IMG/VR virus record: IMGVR_UViG_3300025671_000111
Coordinates: 1-47,219 of that record
Strand: one strand, 5' to 3'
DNA from: a virus
DNA: 47,219 nt
Positions 9,106 through 16,271 of the stretch are shown here, in pieces; positions within the stretch are counted from its first letter, which is position 1, and every line of letters begins with the position of its first letter. The position numbers and the translations under genes are program-made. Under the pieces are notes generated by a model. The model saw only the letters and a program-made list of their open reading frames with translations, was not told where the DNA came from and ran no database searches.

Positions 9106-11328
9106 TTATTTAATTATTTGGGATGTGTACCCTTTATTATCGTATTTAGATATAGTCAAACTTAATGGTGTCTTTTGTCTATCTGGATTAGGTGCGTACA
9201 AATGTTTATTGCAAGCCATAATAGCTAAGCCTGAACTTATCGAAGCATCATGCTTAGTTCTTTTATTTATATCAAACCTAGACCAATCAAGCAGCGTATC
9301 GTTGAAATACATCGTTCCATACTCACCATCTCCTTTGTGACCAACATGATCGTTGATATACATTTCAATAGCTGATGCGTGGGCCTGCTTGATATCTTCG
9401 CTTGAGTTAGGTATACCACCAACTTCTTTCTCAGCTGTCGATAACTTCTTCCAAGACTTATCTGGTCTGTTCATACTATAACCTCTGTATCCTCTACGGC
9501 GTATATAATACAGTAGACGTGGTTTATTGTTCTCCGCAAGTAAAGGCATCCCGTAAAATACTAATGCCATTAAAACATCTTCAAAGAATATCTCTGCGGT
9601 TTGTGGTCTTGCTATATATTCTAGAAAGAACGTACTCGAAGGTGCGTCTTCCATAGAGAATTTTGTTAATCCGTGTAATGCTCCTTTAGAACCTTTACCA
9701 TCGACAGTCCCACTAATATCGTAACTATCACATCCAAAAGCACCAACGTGTTCATTGCCAGGATATCGTATTCCATTTTTTATAATCTGCCTATTTTGTA
9801 AGCTAGCAGGCGGCACCCAGCTAACACTAAACCTACCGTTTGGATCTGGGTGAAATACCACTTGTGTATCTTTAACACCATTAACCCAACCAAAGCTTCC
9901 TCGAGTAACGTGAGCATTGTATCTGCTACCTTCGTTAAAATCGATCTGCTCGTAGATCTTCATTAAATTAAATATACTATTCTTTGTTTCGTCTCTGAAC
10001 GCGTGTTCTTCAGTGCGAGGAAACTGTCTGTAAAATTCGTTTAAAGCGTCTTGGTCATCTTTTAAACCATCAGCTTCGTTTTCCCAATGATCTATAACTC
10101 CAACATCAATTAATTCACCGTCTGGTCCATATCGTACATCATCACTTCGACTATCAAAGACTGGAAGTCCGTACTCGTCAATAAATCCTTCATAGTTCCA
10201 TTCCATCGGGATAAAGAGAGAATAAAGCCCAGACTTCGTTTGTCCATTACGATTTCGTCGTTTGACGTCAGAATCATTGTATAGTTTTTTAAAGTTATCT
10301 CCACCCTTGTCAAGTGCATTACTGGTACTACCCATTAAGCACTTACCAACGATCTTACTACCTAGCCTTAAACAGGTTTTAGTAACTCGCCAGTTGTTTA
10401 ATATATTATCGGGCTTCTCCCACTTACCACTCTCATCGTGTACTAACAGATTTAACTTCTCACCATCGTAACTATTGTCACCAGTGTTCTTCCAGTCAAT
10501 CGTAGTATCAAGCCCTACTATCTCCTCAAGCTGTTCGTTACTCTGTATTTTCTTACGAGTAAACTTACTAGCCGGAACTCTGTACGCGAGCTCAGACTTT
10601 GGACGGTCCATACCGTCTTGTATTGGCTTGAAGAAGAAAGGATAATTTATAGATATAGGTACAACCTTATCAGTAAACATCTTCTTTGCATCGGCTCCAG
10701 ACTTAGAGAGTATCCCATATCTACTATCACTCGATATAGTGGCTAAGTTAACTGTTTCAGCTGATGACATAAACGAGAAACCTGAACGACGGTTTTTAAG
10801 GTAGCACATCCCATAGCATCTCTTATCAGCTTTACAGGCTTCCCAGAATATAAAGAATAGTCTGTTTGCCTCTCTAAAATCTGGAGCTCCAACATCAATC
10901 TTACTCCACTGTAGGTACATGTAATGTGCACCTGTTATGTATGTCGGTATGCCTTTATTAGTAAACCAGAATCCTTCGTCTCTGCGCTTGAACTCTTCGT
11001 CAATATAGTCGTACCACTTTTCTTTTTGTTCGTCTGGATAATCTCTCCAGTCGAATATACTTTTTATACGGCCTAGCTCTTTTGGGTATTCAGCTCTTAC
11101 CCATTTATCTTCTTTATGTTGAAGCACATTCCCGGTGGGCACTCTAGGCAGTGCAATTTGCAACCCTTGGATTTCAAGGATTTCGCCGATCTGCCCAGTT
11201 TTCGATACAACAACGATATCATGGTCTTTATCATAACCGTATTTCCATTTCTTACCACGATTAAGTCTCGTGATAGTTGTTTTCTTAATTGGTTCTACAA
11301 CCTTTACTAAACTCTGCTCGTACATCAC
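9106..11328 (-). CDS. Terminase large subunit
   Basis: A 740-residue packaging motor protein. An unusual Walker-A-like segment, KNRRSGFS, lies at about residues 178-185 in place of GxxxxGK[ST]; this 'YLKNRRSGFSFM' variant is the form I know from crAss-like and Cellulophaga phage terminases. A Walker-B-like LLVHDESGKW follows near residue 310, then a coupling-type MGSTSNALDKGGDNF. A C-terminal nuclease half carries acidic positions in GAFGCDSYDISG. The start overlaps the preceding stop by ATGA, suggesting translational coupling with the small gene upstream. Confidence 0.9.
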   Translation of the reverse strand: MMYEQSLVKVVEPIKKTTITRLNRGKKWKYGYDKDHDIVVVSKTGQIGEILEIQGLQIALPRVPTGNVLQHKEDKWVRAEYPKELGRIKSIFDWRDYPDEQKEKWYDYIDEEFKRRDEGFWFTNKGIPTYITGAHYMYLQWSKIDVGAPDFREANRLFFIFWEACKADKRCYGMCYLKNRRSGFSFMSSAETVNLATISSDSRYGILSKSGADAKKMFTDKVVPISINYPFFFKPIQDGMDRPKSELAYRVPASKFTRKKIQSNEQLEEIVGLDTTIDWKNTGDNSYDGEKLNLLVHDESGKWEKPDNILNNWRVTKTCLRLGSKIVGKCLMGSTSNALDKGGDNFKKLYNDSDVKRRNRNGQTKSGLYSLFIPMEWNYEGFIDEYGLPVFDSRSDDVRYGPDGELIDVGVIDHWENEADGLKDDQDALNEFYRQFPRTEEHAFRDETKNSIFNLMKIYEQIDFNEGSRYNAHVTRGSFGWVNGVKDTQVVFHPDPNGRFSVSWVPPASLQNRQIIKNGIRYPGNEHVGAFGCDSYDISGTVDGKGSKGALHGLTKFSMEDAPSSTFFLEYIARPQTAEIFFEDVLMALVFYGMPLLAENNKPRLLYYIRRRGYRGYSMNRPDKSWKKLSTAEKEVGGIPNSSEDIKQAHASAIEMYINDHVGHKGDGEYGTMYFNDTLLDWSRFDINKRTKHDASISSGLAIMACNKHLYAPNPDRQKTPLSLTISKYDNKGYTSQIIK

Positions 11329-11603
11329 TTTGATCTACCTTCAGCAAAACCCTTGAAGACACGCTCTTTCTTTTCTTCTGGAGACTTACCATCTAGTAAG
11401 TTTTGTTCTTCTTGGATTCTGGATAATATCTCGAAGGCATCGAAGATCGCAAGCTTCTTTGTGGCAGCTGCGTTCTTAAGCCTATCAGCAGATACATCAT
11501 CTTCAGTGTTGGTGATGATCTTTTCTTCTGCTACTTTGATAAGCTCATTAACGGCTATTTGCCCAGCTTGGATTATACTCTTCTTCGTCTCCTTGATATT
11601 CAT
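11325..11603 (-). CDS. Small helical protein upstream of TerL, candidate terminase small subunit
   Basis: Starting at the ATG at 11601-11603 (MNIKETKKSIIQAGQIAV) gives 92 residues; the longer reading with a non-ATG start is unlikely. The protein is almost entirely helical and charged (ADRLKNAAATKKLAIFDAFE, then ILSRIQEEQNLLDGKSPEEK) and its stop overlaps the TerL start. The first 56 bases overlap the end of the cpn10-like gene in another frame. Size, helicity and position suggest a small terminase subunit, but no HTH is clear and the role is inferred. Confidence 0.5.
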   Translation of the reverse strand: MNIKETKKSIIQAGQIAVNELIKVAEEKIITNTEDDVSADRLKNAAATKKLAIFDAFEILSRIQEEQNLLDGKSPEEKKERVFKGFAEGRSK

Positions 11604-12138
11604 ATTTAATTGTAATAAATTGAGATGGTATTCGGTACAACCTTTTACCATCAATAATAAACTCACACTCTGTATTTGGTCTAAAACCAATAAGTGAGTT
11701 TAGCTCTGCTCTGCCATCAGTATGTTTAACAACACCAACTAAGGGTCTTTCAGTATCGACGCTTAACTTGCTATTGTCCTTAATAGGTTGCACAAAGCAA
11801 TAACCTTGTGGGCATACCCACTCTTCGTCACGCTTGTACAAAAATATCTGATCGTAGTTTACAAAGTATCTATTTTCTTCGTAGTACGATCTGCTATTAC
11901 GCTCACGGCCCTTTACATCATGCCAACGCCTAAACACGTTAAAGTGAACTATAACTGTGTCACCTTCTTTTATATCGTAATTAGTAAACCTAGGTACAGA
12001 TATAACTCTAGCTAATCTATTAACGTGTGAGTGGTCTGATATATCGGTGTTGAGTATTAACTCTTTGTCTCCAACTTTAGTAGTGTTGTCGTATCGCTCT
12101 CCAATAGGCTCTACAATAAAGTTGTATAATCCTCGCAT
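11548..12138 (-). CDS. Tandem cpn10/GroES-like beta-barrel protein
   Basis: A 196-residue protein that reads as two GroES-like halves. The first half has YNFIVEPIGERYDN, then ELILNT, RLARVISVP and IKEGDTVIVHFNVF, matching the order of cpn10 strands (pxxdrv...kggi.l....a.vvavG....vk.GD.v.). The second half has GYCFVQPIKDNS, then RPLVGVVKH and IIDGKRLYRIPSQFITIKY. The gene lies far from the groEL/groES pair and just ahead of terminase, so it may be a virion or assembly protein with this fold. The fold call is by eye; the family name is unknown to me. Confidence 0.55.
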   Translation of the reverse strand: MRGLYNFIVEPIGERYDNTTKVGDKELILNTDISDHSHVNRLARVISVPRFTNYDIKEGDTVIVHFNVFRRWHDVKGRERNSRSYYEENRYFVNYDQIFLYKRDEEWVCPQGYCFVQPIKDNSKLSVDTERPLVGVVKHTDGRAELNSLIGFRPNTECEFIIDGKRLYRIPSQFITIKYEYQGDEEEYNPSWANSR

Positions 12139-12359
12139 TAGTACTCTAAATTATACTCTACAGATATAGCCATGTTCTTATTAAAGTCCTTCCAAGGAAT
12201 AACGGCTTTGTCTTTTCTAATGTATATAGAGTACTTTTCAGTTTCTTCTAAAATATCACAGATGGTATGACCACCATACACTTCCTGTCCAACAGAATAG
12301 TGCATGGCGTCATTTTTATAATCTTTACCGATCGTGATCTTACGAATCAGATGGCTCAT
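12138..12359 (-). CDS. Small hypothetical protein
   Basis: Seventy-three residues, starting MSHLIRKITIGKDYKND and ending SVEYNLEY. The pattern alternates hydrophobic and charged residues (ICDILEETEKYSIYIRK), suggesting a small beta-rich domain. It shares one base with the cpn10-like gene and overlaps the previous gene by 20 bases, so it is clearly part of the operon. The function is unknown. Confidence 0.55.
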   Translation of the reverse strand: MSHLIRKITIGKDYKNDAMHYSVGQEVYGGHTICDILEETEKYSIYIRKDKAVIPWKDFNKNMAISVEYNLEY

Positions 12360-12618
12360 CGTTTTTGTATTTAATAGTACCGTCCTGAATATTTACATCA
12401 TCAGTTCCGTACTTTTCTTTAAAATTAGATTGCATTTCATTTAGCTTATCGTTACCTTCAAACAAAGCGTGTAATGCATTATGTTTTTGAACTTCAATAG
12501 TTCCGATATCGAACTGCAACTTGTTAATTGCTGACACAACATTTCTTAGCTGTATTAGCTCTTCTTCAGAGATCTTCTCTGGCTTTAGGTCTACGACCTT
12601 GTTTTTCTTTTTTCCCAT
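12340..12618 (-). CDS. Small coiled-coil protein
   Basis: Ninety-two residues. A lysine-rich start (MGKKKNKVVDLKPEKIS) is followed by a long amphipathic helix from about residue 17 to 66 (ELIQLRNVVSAINKLQ, then NDKLNEMQSNFKEKYG) and an acidic end. Short basic-start coiled-coil proteins of this kind are common in the structural operons of marine phages. The role is unknown; virion assembly is possible. Confidence 0.55.
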   Translation of the reverse strand: MGKKKNKVVDLKPEKISEEELIQLRNVVSAINKLQFDIGTIEVQKHNALHALFEGNDKLNEMQSNFKEKYGTDDVNIQDGTIKYKNDEPSDS

Positions 12619-12649
12619 AATTAAATTATATTAAATTAAAATTGTTTGT

Positions 12650-12859
12650 TTAAAATCCTTGTAGATAATAAGTGTTAGACGAGTCTCTCATCATCGTTTC
12701 AACTTGTGATCTCGTATAAGTCGTCTTAGAACTGTACTTGGCAGGAACCGTTTCGTAACTTACTAAAACTGTATTATCAGATCCAGCTATTAGGTCTTTA
12801 CTTGCTAGAGTATCCTTTTCGTCTAACAGTTCGTCGCTGTTTAGTATTATGTACTTCAT
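12650..12859 (-). CDS. Small hypothetical protein
   Basis: I start this at the ATG at 12857-12859 (MKYIILNSDELLDEKD, 69 residues), one base after the stop of the LamG-like gene, rather than at the longer frame inside that gene. The C-terminal half contains YSSKTTYTRSQVETMMRDSS, a possible helix. The tight spacing suggests co-translation with the LamG-like gene. No family is recognised. Confidence 0.5.
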   Translation of the reverse strand: MKYIILNSDELLDEKDTLASKDLIAGSDNTVLVSYETVPAKYSSKTTYTRSQVETMMRDSSNTYYLQGF

Positions 12860-12860
12860 G

Positions 12861-13628
12861 TTAAGGTGTTGTTGAGCTGAATGTAACTGTTCCGACAGCA
12901 CTTCCGTTACTTGTTCCAGCTGTATCTACAAGGTTGTCTTCGAATCTGTAGTATAGCTCTAGCCCGTCGTGGCCGCTTTCGTCTTTAGGAGTACCGCCGT
13001 TGTAAATAGCCGTAACCTCACTAGGAGATAAAACTTTTGTGAAAGCAGCAAATTCATCAATTAAACCATCGAAACCGCCACTTAACTGAACAGTGGTTTT
13101 ACTATTCATACCGTCAATACCTAACGGAACACTATTAGAGTCATAAAGTGCGGCGTTAGCTGAAGTTACATTGAAACCAGCTAAAATAGTCACACTAAAT
13201 TCTATACTGTTTTTATATAGCTTGTGAACTACATCCGTACCAGAATGGTCTCTAGTCAACACAAAGTGAGTGAAGTCTGACTGAGCTCCATCGCTAAACA
13301 TAGCTGCCGTTGTCTGCGTTAAAGCAATATCACCGTTAGAGTACCAATAAAAACCCATCGTACCATTTGTTCCAATGGTGATTCTATAGTTGTTATTAGC
13401 GTCATTAGTTTCACTCTGACCAAATACAGTGTAAGCCGATGATGGACGGCCATCATCTGGTTTCATCCACCAACTCCAGCTGTGACTCGCTCTAATAAGC
13501 GACTGAGGATCGTAATTTGTATTAACACCGTTACTTTGAGATAAATCACAATCCAGAGACTTCGTGTTCGAATACGGTACTACCCCTTCTACGTACGGTG
13601 ATAATAAGCTAGCTCCTAACCCTAACAT
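12861..13628 (-). CDS. LamG/concanavalin-A-like domain protein, probable virion surface or fibre protein
   Basis: A 255-residue protein whose body matches the LamG-like jelly-roll pattern: HSWSWWMKPDD, then SAYTVFGQSE, NNYRITIGTNGTMGFYWYSN, HFVLTRDHSG, HKLYKNSIEFSV, GFDGLIDEFAAFTKVLSPSE, VTAIYNGGTPKD and LELYYRFEDNLVDTAG. The 'G.ID....f...Ls..ev..iYN' ending is the classic signature. Such domains bind carbohydrate or act as decoration on tail fibres and capsids. No signal peptide is evident, so it is likely part of the particle. It is followed one base later by a small gene. Confidence 0.8.
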   Translation of the reverse strand: MLGLGASLLSPYVEGVVPYSNTKSLDCDLSQSNGVNTNYDPQSLIRASHSWSWWMKPDDGRPSSAYTVFGQSETNDANNNYRITIGTNGTMGFYWYSNGDIALTQTTAAMFSDGAQSDFTHFVLTRDHSGTDVVHKLYKNSIEFSVTILAGFNVTSANAALYDSNSVPLGIDGMNSKTTVQLSGGFDGLIDEFAAFTKVLSPSEVTAIYNGGTPKDESGHDGLELYYRFEDNLVDTAGTSNGSAVGTVTFSSTTP

Positions 13629-14017
13629 TAGTTACCAATATAAGCTATAAAACTACCTGAAGCTGGGTTAATGCTCGTCCATCTACCGTATATAGTGATA
13701 CCTTTTGGAAACGTGTTACTAACGTCAACTACAACACCGCCAGAACCAAGAGTAGCGGTAGATGATGATTCATCGTGAGCGGCATCGTTTGCTGTGCCAT
13801 CAGTATCTCTAGCAAAAACAGTTCCTACATACTCTAAACCATTGCCGCTGTCGTTGTCTGCTACTAAACCAGCACTTGTATCAAATGTTGTGTCTGTTAG
13901 CATAGTTATAGCTACAAAAACTTTACCTGTTGGAGGAGCCATTACAGCTGTTCCATCGTTGAAAGCAGATCCTAATTGTCCGAAGCCGTATGAAACTTCT
14001 GTTGAATTAATTCCCAT
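13628..14017 (-). CDS. Beta-rich virion-type protein of unknown function
   Basis: A 129-residue protein rich in Gly, Thr, Val and Ala with alternating strands (GKVFVAITMLTDTTFDTS, then GGVVVDVSNTFPKGITIYGR and GSFIAYIGN). The 'FPKGITIYGRWTSI' end resembles small decoration or fibre-tip proteins of phages. It overlaps the LamG-like gene by one base and follows the holin gene. The role is inferred from context; 19004-19396 has a similar character. Confidence 0.55.
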   Translation of the reverse strand: MGINSTEVSYGFGQLGSAFNDGTAVMAPPTGKVFVAITMLTDTTFDTSAGLVADNDSGNGLEYVGTVFARDTDGTANDAAHDESSSTATLGSGGVVVDVSNTFPKGITIYGRWTSINPASGSFIAYIGN

Positions 14018-14018
14018 T

Positions 14019-14447
14019 TTATTTTTTTACTTTTTCTATTGATCTACCAGCAAAGTATGCACCGAAAGCAGTTAGCATAAGTATCTGTAGTAAATCTACA
14101 TATGAATCTTTAACATTGAAAGGTAAGTTGTCCATGCTATCAAAAACCATTGTTAGCATAAACATACTCATTAAAGCGATAAGTGTCAGTGGTCTGATCA
14201 TCTTAGCTAGCTTTACATCGCTACCCATATCAGCTTTCCATCTTTCGCTTACATTGTTTTGAAACTGAACCTCAGCTTCTACAGCGGCTTTACCAGCTTC
14301 TGTATCTACCTCAGGGTCTTTATCAATAAGGTTTTTAACTATGCCTAGTGCCCCTTGATCTGGTAACATCTCACCAACTACATCAAGTACGTTCGGTGCT
14401 TTGTTAGCCAACCATTTACCTAGGCCCGTATCTTTAATCTTTTTCAT
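14019..14447 (-). CDS. Holin (3-TM/GTA-holin-like)
   Basis: A 142-residue membrane protein with an amphipathic N-terminal half, a soluble helical middle (VQFQNNVSERWKADMGS) and two clear hydrophobic segments: MIRPLTLIALMSMFMLTMVF at about 92-111 and YVDLLQILMLTAFGAYFAGR at about 123-142. The 'W..D......l.r.iRPltl...' lead into membrane segments is typical of the GTA-holin-type family. It would open the inner membrane at lysis and so work with the M15 endolysin encoded at 38303-38764. It overlaps the next gene by one base. Confidence 0.75.
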   Translation of the reverse strand: MKKIKDTGLGKWLANKAPNVLDVVGEMLPDQGALGIVKNLIDKDPEVDTEAGKAAVEAEVQFQNNVSERWKADMGSDVKLAKMIRPLTLIALMSMFMLTMVFDSMDNLPFNVKDSYVDLLQILMLTAFGAYFAGRSIEKVKK

Positions 14448-14797
14448 TACTCTGCTTTCTTAGCTCTCTTCTCCCAAGGAAACACATTACTTCCTTCATC
14501 ATGCCACTTACCGTTGTATTTAATCTTACCGTCTCTCCTATGGTAAGTCTTGTTACCATCTCTTACATAGTCGTCACCGTAAGCTATTCTACCTTCCTTC
14601 ATCTCTTTGGCGTGAACCTTCTCATGACGTATAACTCTTTTTTCAAGAGCGCTATCTTTAGGCACGTCTTTACTAACATAGATGCTACCATCCATATTAG
14701 CTTCACCTAATATACCTTTATCTAGCTTCTTTCTGAATATAGGTGTATTCTCAGGTGTACGTGTTTTTCTACGTTCTTTGCCTAGCTTATACGCCAT
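14447..14797 (-). CDS. Small HEXXH-motif protein, candidate zinc metallopeptidase
   Basis: A 116-residue basic protein with HEKVH at residues 58-62 inside a helix (LEKRVIRHEKVHAKEMKEGR), matching the HEXXH zinc-binding motif. A third ligand is not clear; acidic residues follow in YGDDYV. The N-terminus MAYKLGKERRK resembles the short MAYK/MAFK starts of other basic proteins in this genome. The C-terminus has KYNGKWHDEGSNVFPWEKRAKK. It may process virion proteins or act on the cell wall; activity is inferred from the motif only. Confidence 0.55.
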   Translation of the reverse strand: MAYKLGKERRKTRTPENTPIFRKKLDKGILGEANMDGSIYVSKDVPKDSALEKRVIRHEKVHAKEMKEGRIAYGDDYVRDGNKTYHRRDGKIKYNGKWHDEGSNVFPWEKRAKKAE

Positions 14798-15135
14798 TAC
14801 TTGTTTCTACTACGTTGAACTTCTTTTTTGAAAAAATCTTGATCAGCAGCATCTCTTTTCCTTTCTAATCTATCTGCTTTAGCTTTTTTACCCTTTGTTG
14901 AAGCTACGTTCATTTTTCTAGAAAGCTTAGCACCCTTTATGTTACCTTCATTTAAGCGTCTTGTAACGTTCGCGGTTGTACCTTGTTTTTTACCTCTGAT
15001 TCTTTCTTCCTTGCTTTTCTTCATAGGAGTTTCTGGAGCATCTAAAATCTTTTTCTTTAGATGATCAGGTAGCTTATGTTGATTGCCCACTAGCTTCTTA
15101 GTAAGAGGACTTTTAGGTTTCATTTTGAAAGGCAT
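14797..15135 (-). CDS. Basic protein with MPFKMK N-terminus
   Basis: A 112-residue, very basic protein (MPFKMKPKSPLTKKLVG; many KK and RK pairs to the end KKEVQRSRNK), probably disordered or helical. The first six residues match starts elsewhere in this window (MAFKMK at 17862-18152 and 37814-37981, MAYKMK at 18508-18969). It sits between the HEXXH gene and the winged-helix gene with overlapping or 1-base spacing. A DNA-condensing or virion-internal role is plausible but unproven. Confidence 0.55.
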   Translation of the reverse strand: MPFKMKPKSPLTKKLVGNQHKLPDHLKKKILDAPETPMKKSKEERIRGKKQGTTANVTRRLNEGNIKGAKLSRKMNVASTKGKKAKADRLERKRDAADQDFFKKEVQRSRNK

Positions 15136-15136
15136 G

Positions 15137-15577
15137 TTATCTATCTTTGTCTCGTATCATATCATCTATAGCTTTGTTATAGACTTTATCTGTATACGAC
15201 TTGTTGTTAAAAAACACACTGCGCTCTGAAGTTGGTAGATCTTCTTCGCCTAGCAGTATGCGATATATTCGTGTAACTAGCTGTGAGCATTTAAACGACG
15301 TCTTGTAAACAGAGTACTTAATACTAGTTCTGTTTCTATGTCGCCAGACCTCTATCCAGCCAGCTGATCGTAGTTTCTCCCACCTTTTCTTATCCCAAGA
15401 ATATGTGTAAGCACCCTCGATAAATTCGTTGCGGGTAAATCTACCCTTGTGATCTAGATATATAAGTAGTTCTAGATCAGCATCAGTCAACCCATAAGTC
15501 TTACAGGCCCACTTACGCGTGAGCCTGTAGTACTTAAGGATATTCATATCACGCAAATCTTGCGCTGTTAGTCTCAT
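15137..15577 (-). CDS. Winged-helix DNA-binding protein (MarR-like)
   Basis: A 146-residue protein. The core reads YGLTDADLELLIYLDHKGRF, then TRNEFIEGAYTYSWDKKRWE, KLRSAGWIEVWRHRNR and TSIKYSVYKTSFKC, matching the order of helices and a beta wing of a MarR-like winged HTH; the wing has WIEVWRHRNRTSIKYSV. The C-terminus has a second helical part ending IDDMIRDKDR. It may regulate late genes or play a packaging role. The fold is judged by pattern. Confidence 0.6.
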   Translation of the reverse strand: MRLTAQDLRDMNILKYYRLTRKWACKTYGLTDADLELLIYLDHKGRFTRNEFIEGAYTYSWDKKRWEKLRSAGWIEVWRHRNRTSIKYSVYKTSFKCSQLVTRIYRILLGEEDLPTSERSVFFNNKSYTDKVYNKAIDDMIRDKDR

Positions 15578-15580
15578 GTG

Positions 15581-15913
15581 TTATGAGTCAAGTGTACCAG
15601 CTACATCAGTAATATGCGTAGAAGCATAAACTTGATTAACGTTATCAGCAATAGTTATAACCCCTACTGAGTGAGGTCCACTATTGATTAAGTTAACAAT
15701 ATCGTTAATAGCATCTTTTTCTTTATTAGAAGCTAATGTTAACGTTACCGTATCAATCTCTGTTGTAGCTCCAGGTCCAGTAACTACAGATACAAATCTC
15801 ATTAGAAGAGTACCGTCAGCAGCGTGCTGGAAACCAATGAAGTTTTTAAGAGGATAGCAGTAAGCATCATCATTGCCATCCTGGAAATATAAAAATACTT
15901 CTCTTTGTGTCAT
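15581..15913 (-). CDS. Beta-rich small protein, possible decoration protein
   Basis: A 110-residue protein with alternating strands: EVFLYFQDGNDDAYCYPLKN, then FIGFQHAADGTLLMRFVSV, EIDTVTLTLASNKEKDAI and a final VNQVYASTHITDVA. The pattern resembles small virion-associated proteins; no enzyme motif was seen. About 100 bases of AT-rich DNA (15914-16013) follow upstream, with no ORF or clear hairpin, and could hold a promoter. Confidence 0.5.
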   Translation of the reverse strand: MTQREVFLYFQDGNDDAYCYPLKNFIGFQHAADGTLLMRFVSVVTGPGATTEIDTVTLTLASNKEKDAINDIVNLINSGPHSVGVITIADNVNQVYASTHITDVAGTLDS

Positions 15914-16013
15914 GTTTGAAAAATTTTAAATGTTAATGTTTATTGATTTACCGTTTAAAGTTTGTGATTTAAGGTTTAGGTCTATTATCCTTATCACATG
16001 TTTAGTGAAGTAG

Positions 16014-16271
16014 TTACTCTACGAGTACAACATCTCTACCACGAATTACTTGATACACTGTATCTTGCCATGAAATACCATGACCAGCGTGCTTATCGTA
16101 GTAAATTACATCACCATCATTTAAGCCTTCAACAAGATTACCTGTAGAGATAATCGTAGCTTTAATATATCTATTGCTTTCGTCTAGCTCTTCAGTAAGA
16201 AGAAGGCCACCAACTTTTTTGGGACCTTCTTTCTCTACGTTAACTACTATGTAATCATTTATTGCTTTCAT
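16014..16271 (-). CDS. groES: GroES co-chaperonin
   Basis: Starting at the ATG at 16269-16271 (MKAINDYIVVNVEKEGP) gives 85 residues and the normal GroES N-terminus; the longer frame would add MLEQ. The mobile loop KKVGGLLLTEELD carries the hydrophobic tripeptide that docks on GroEL (LLL where E. coli has IVL). The strands KATIISTGNLVEGLNDGDVI then YYDKHAGHGI and VIRGRDVVLVE complete the cpn10 barrel. The start lies inside the end of groEL, so the two are translationally coupled, and the order is groEL then groES, opposite to the usual bacterial order. Confidence 0.9.
   Translation of the reverse strand: MKAINDYIVVNVEKEGPKKVGGLLLTEELDESNRYIKATIISTGNLVEGLNDGDVIYYDKHAGHGISWQDTVYQVIRGRDVVLVE

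Noticed and set aside
11604-11690. N-terminal extension of the small gene before TerL
   Set aside because: It would need a non-ATG start and lies fully inside the cpn10-like gene; the ATG at 11603 gives a natural helical protein.
12860-12901. Longer start for the gene at 12650-12859
   Set aside because: The extra residues lie in the LamG-like coding region; the ATG at 12859 follows that stop directly.
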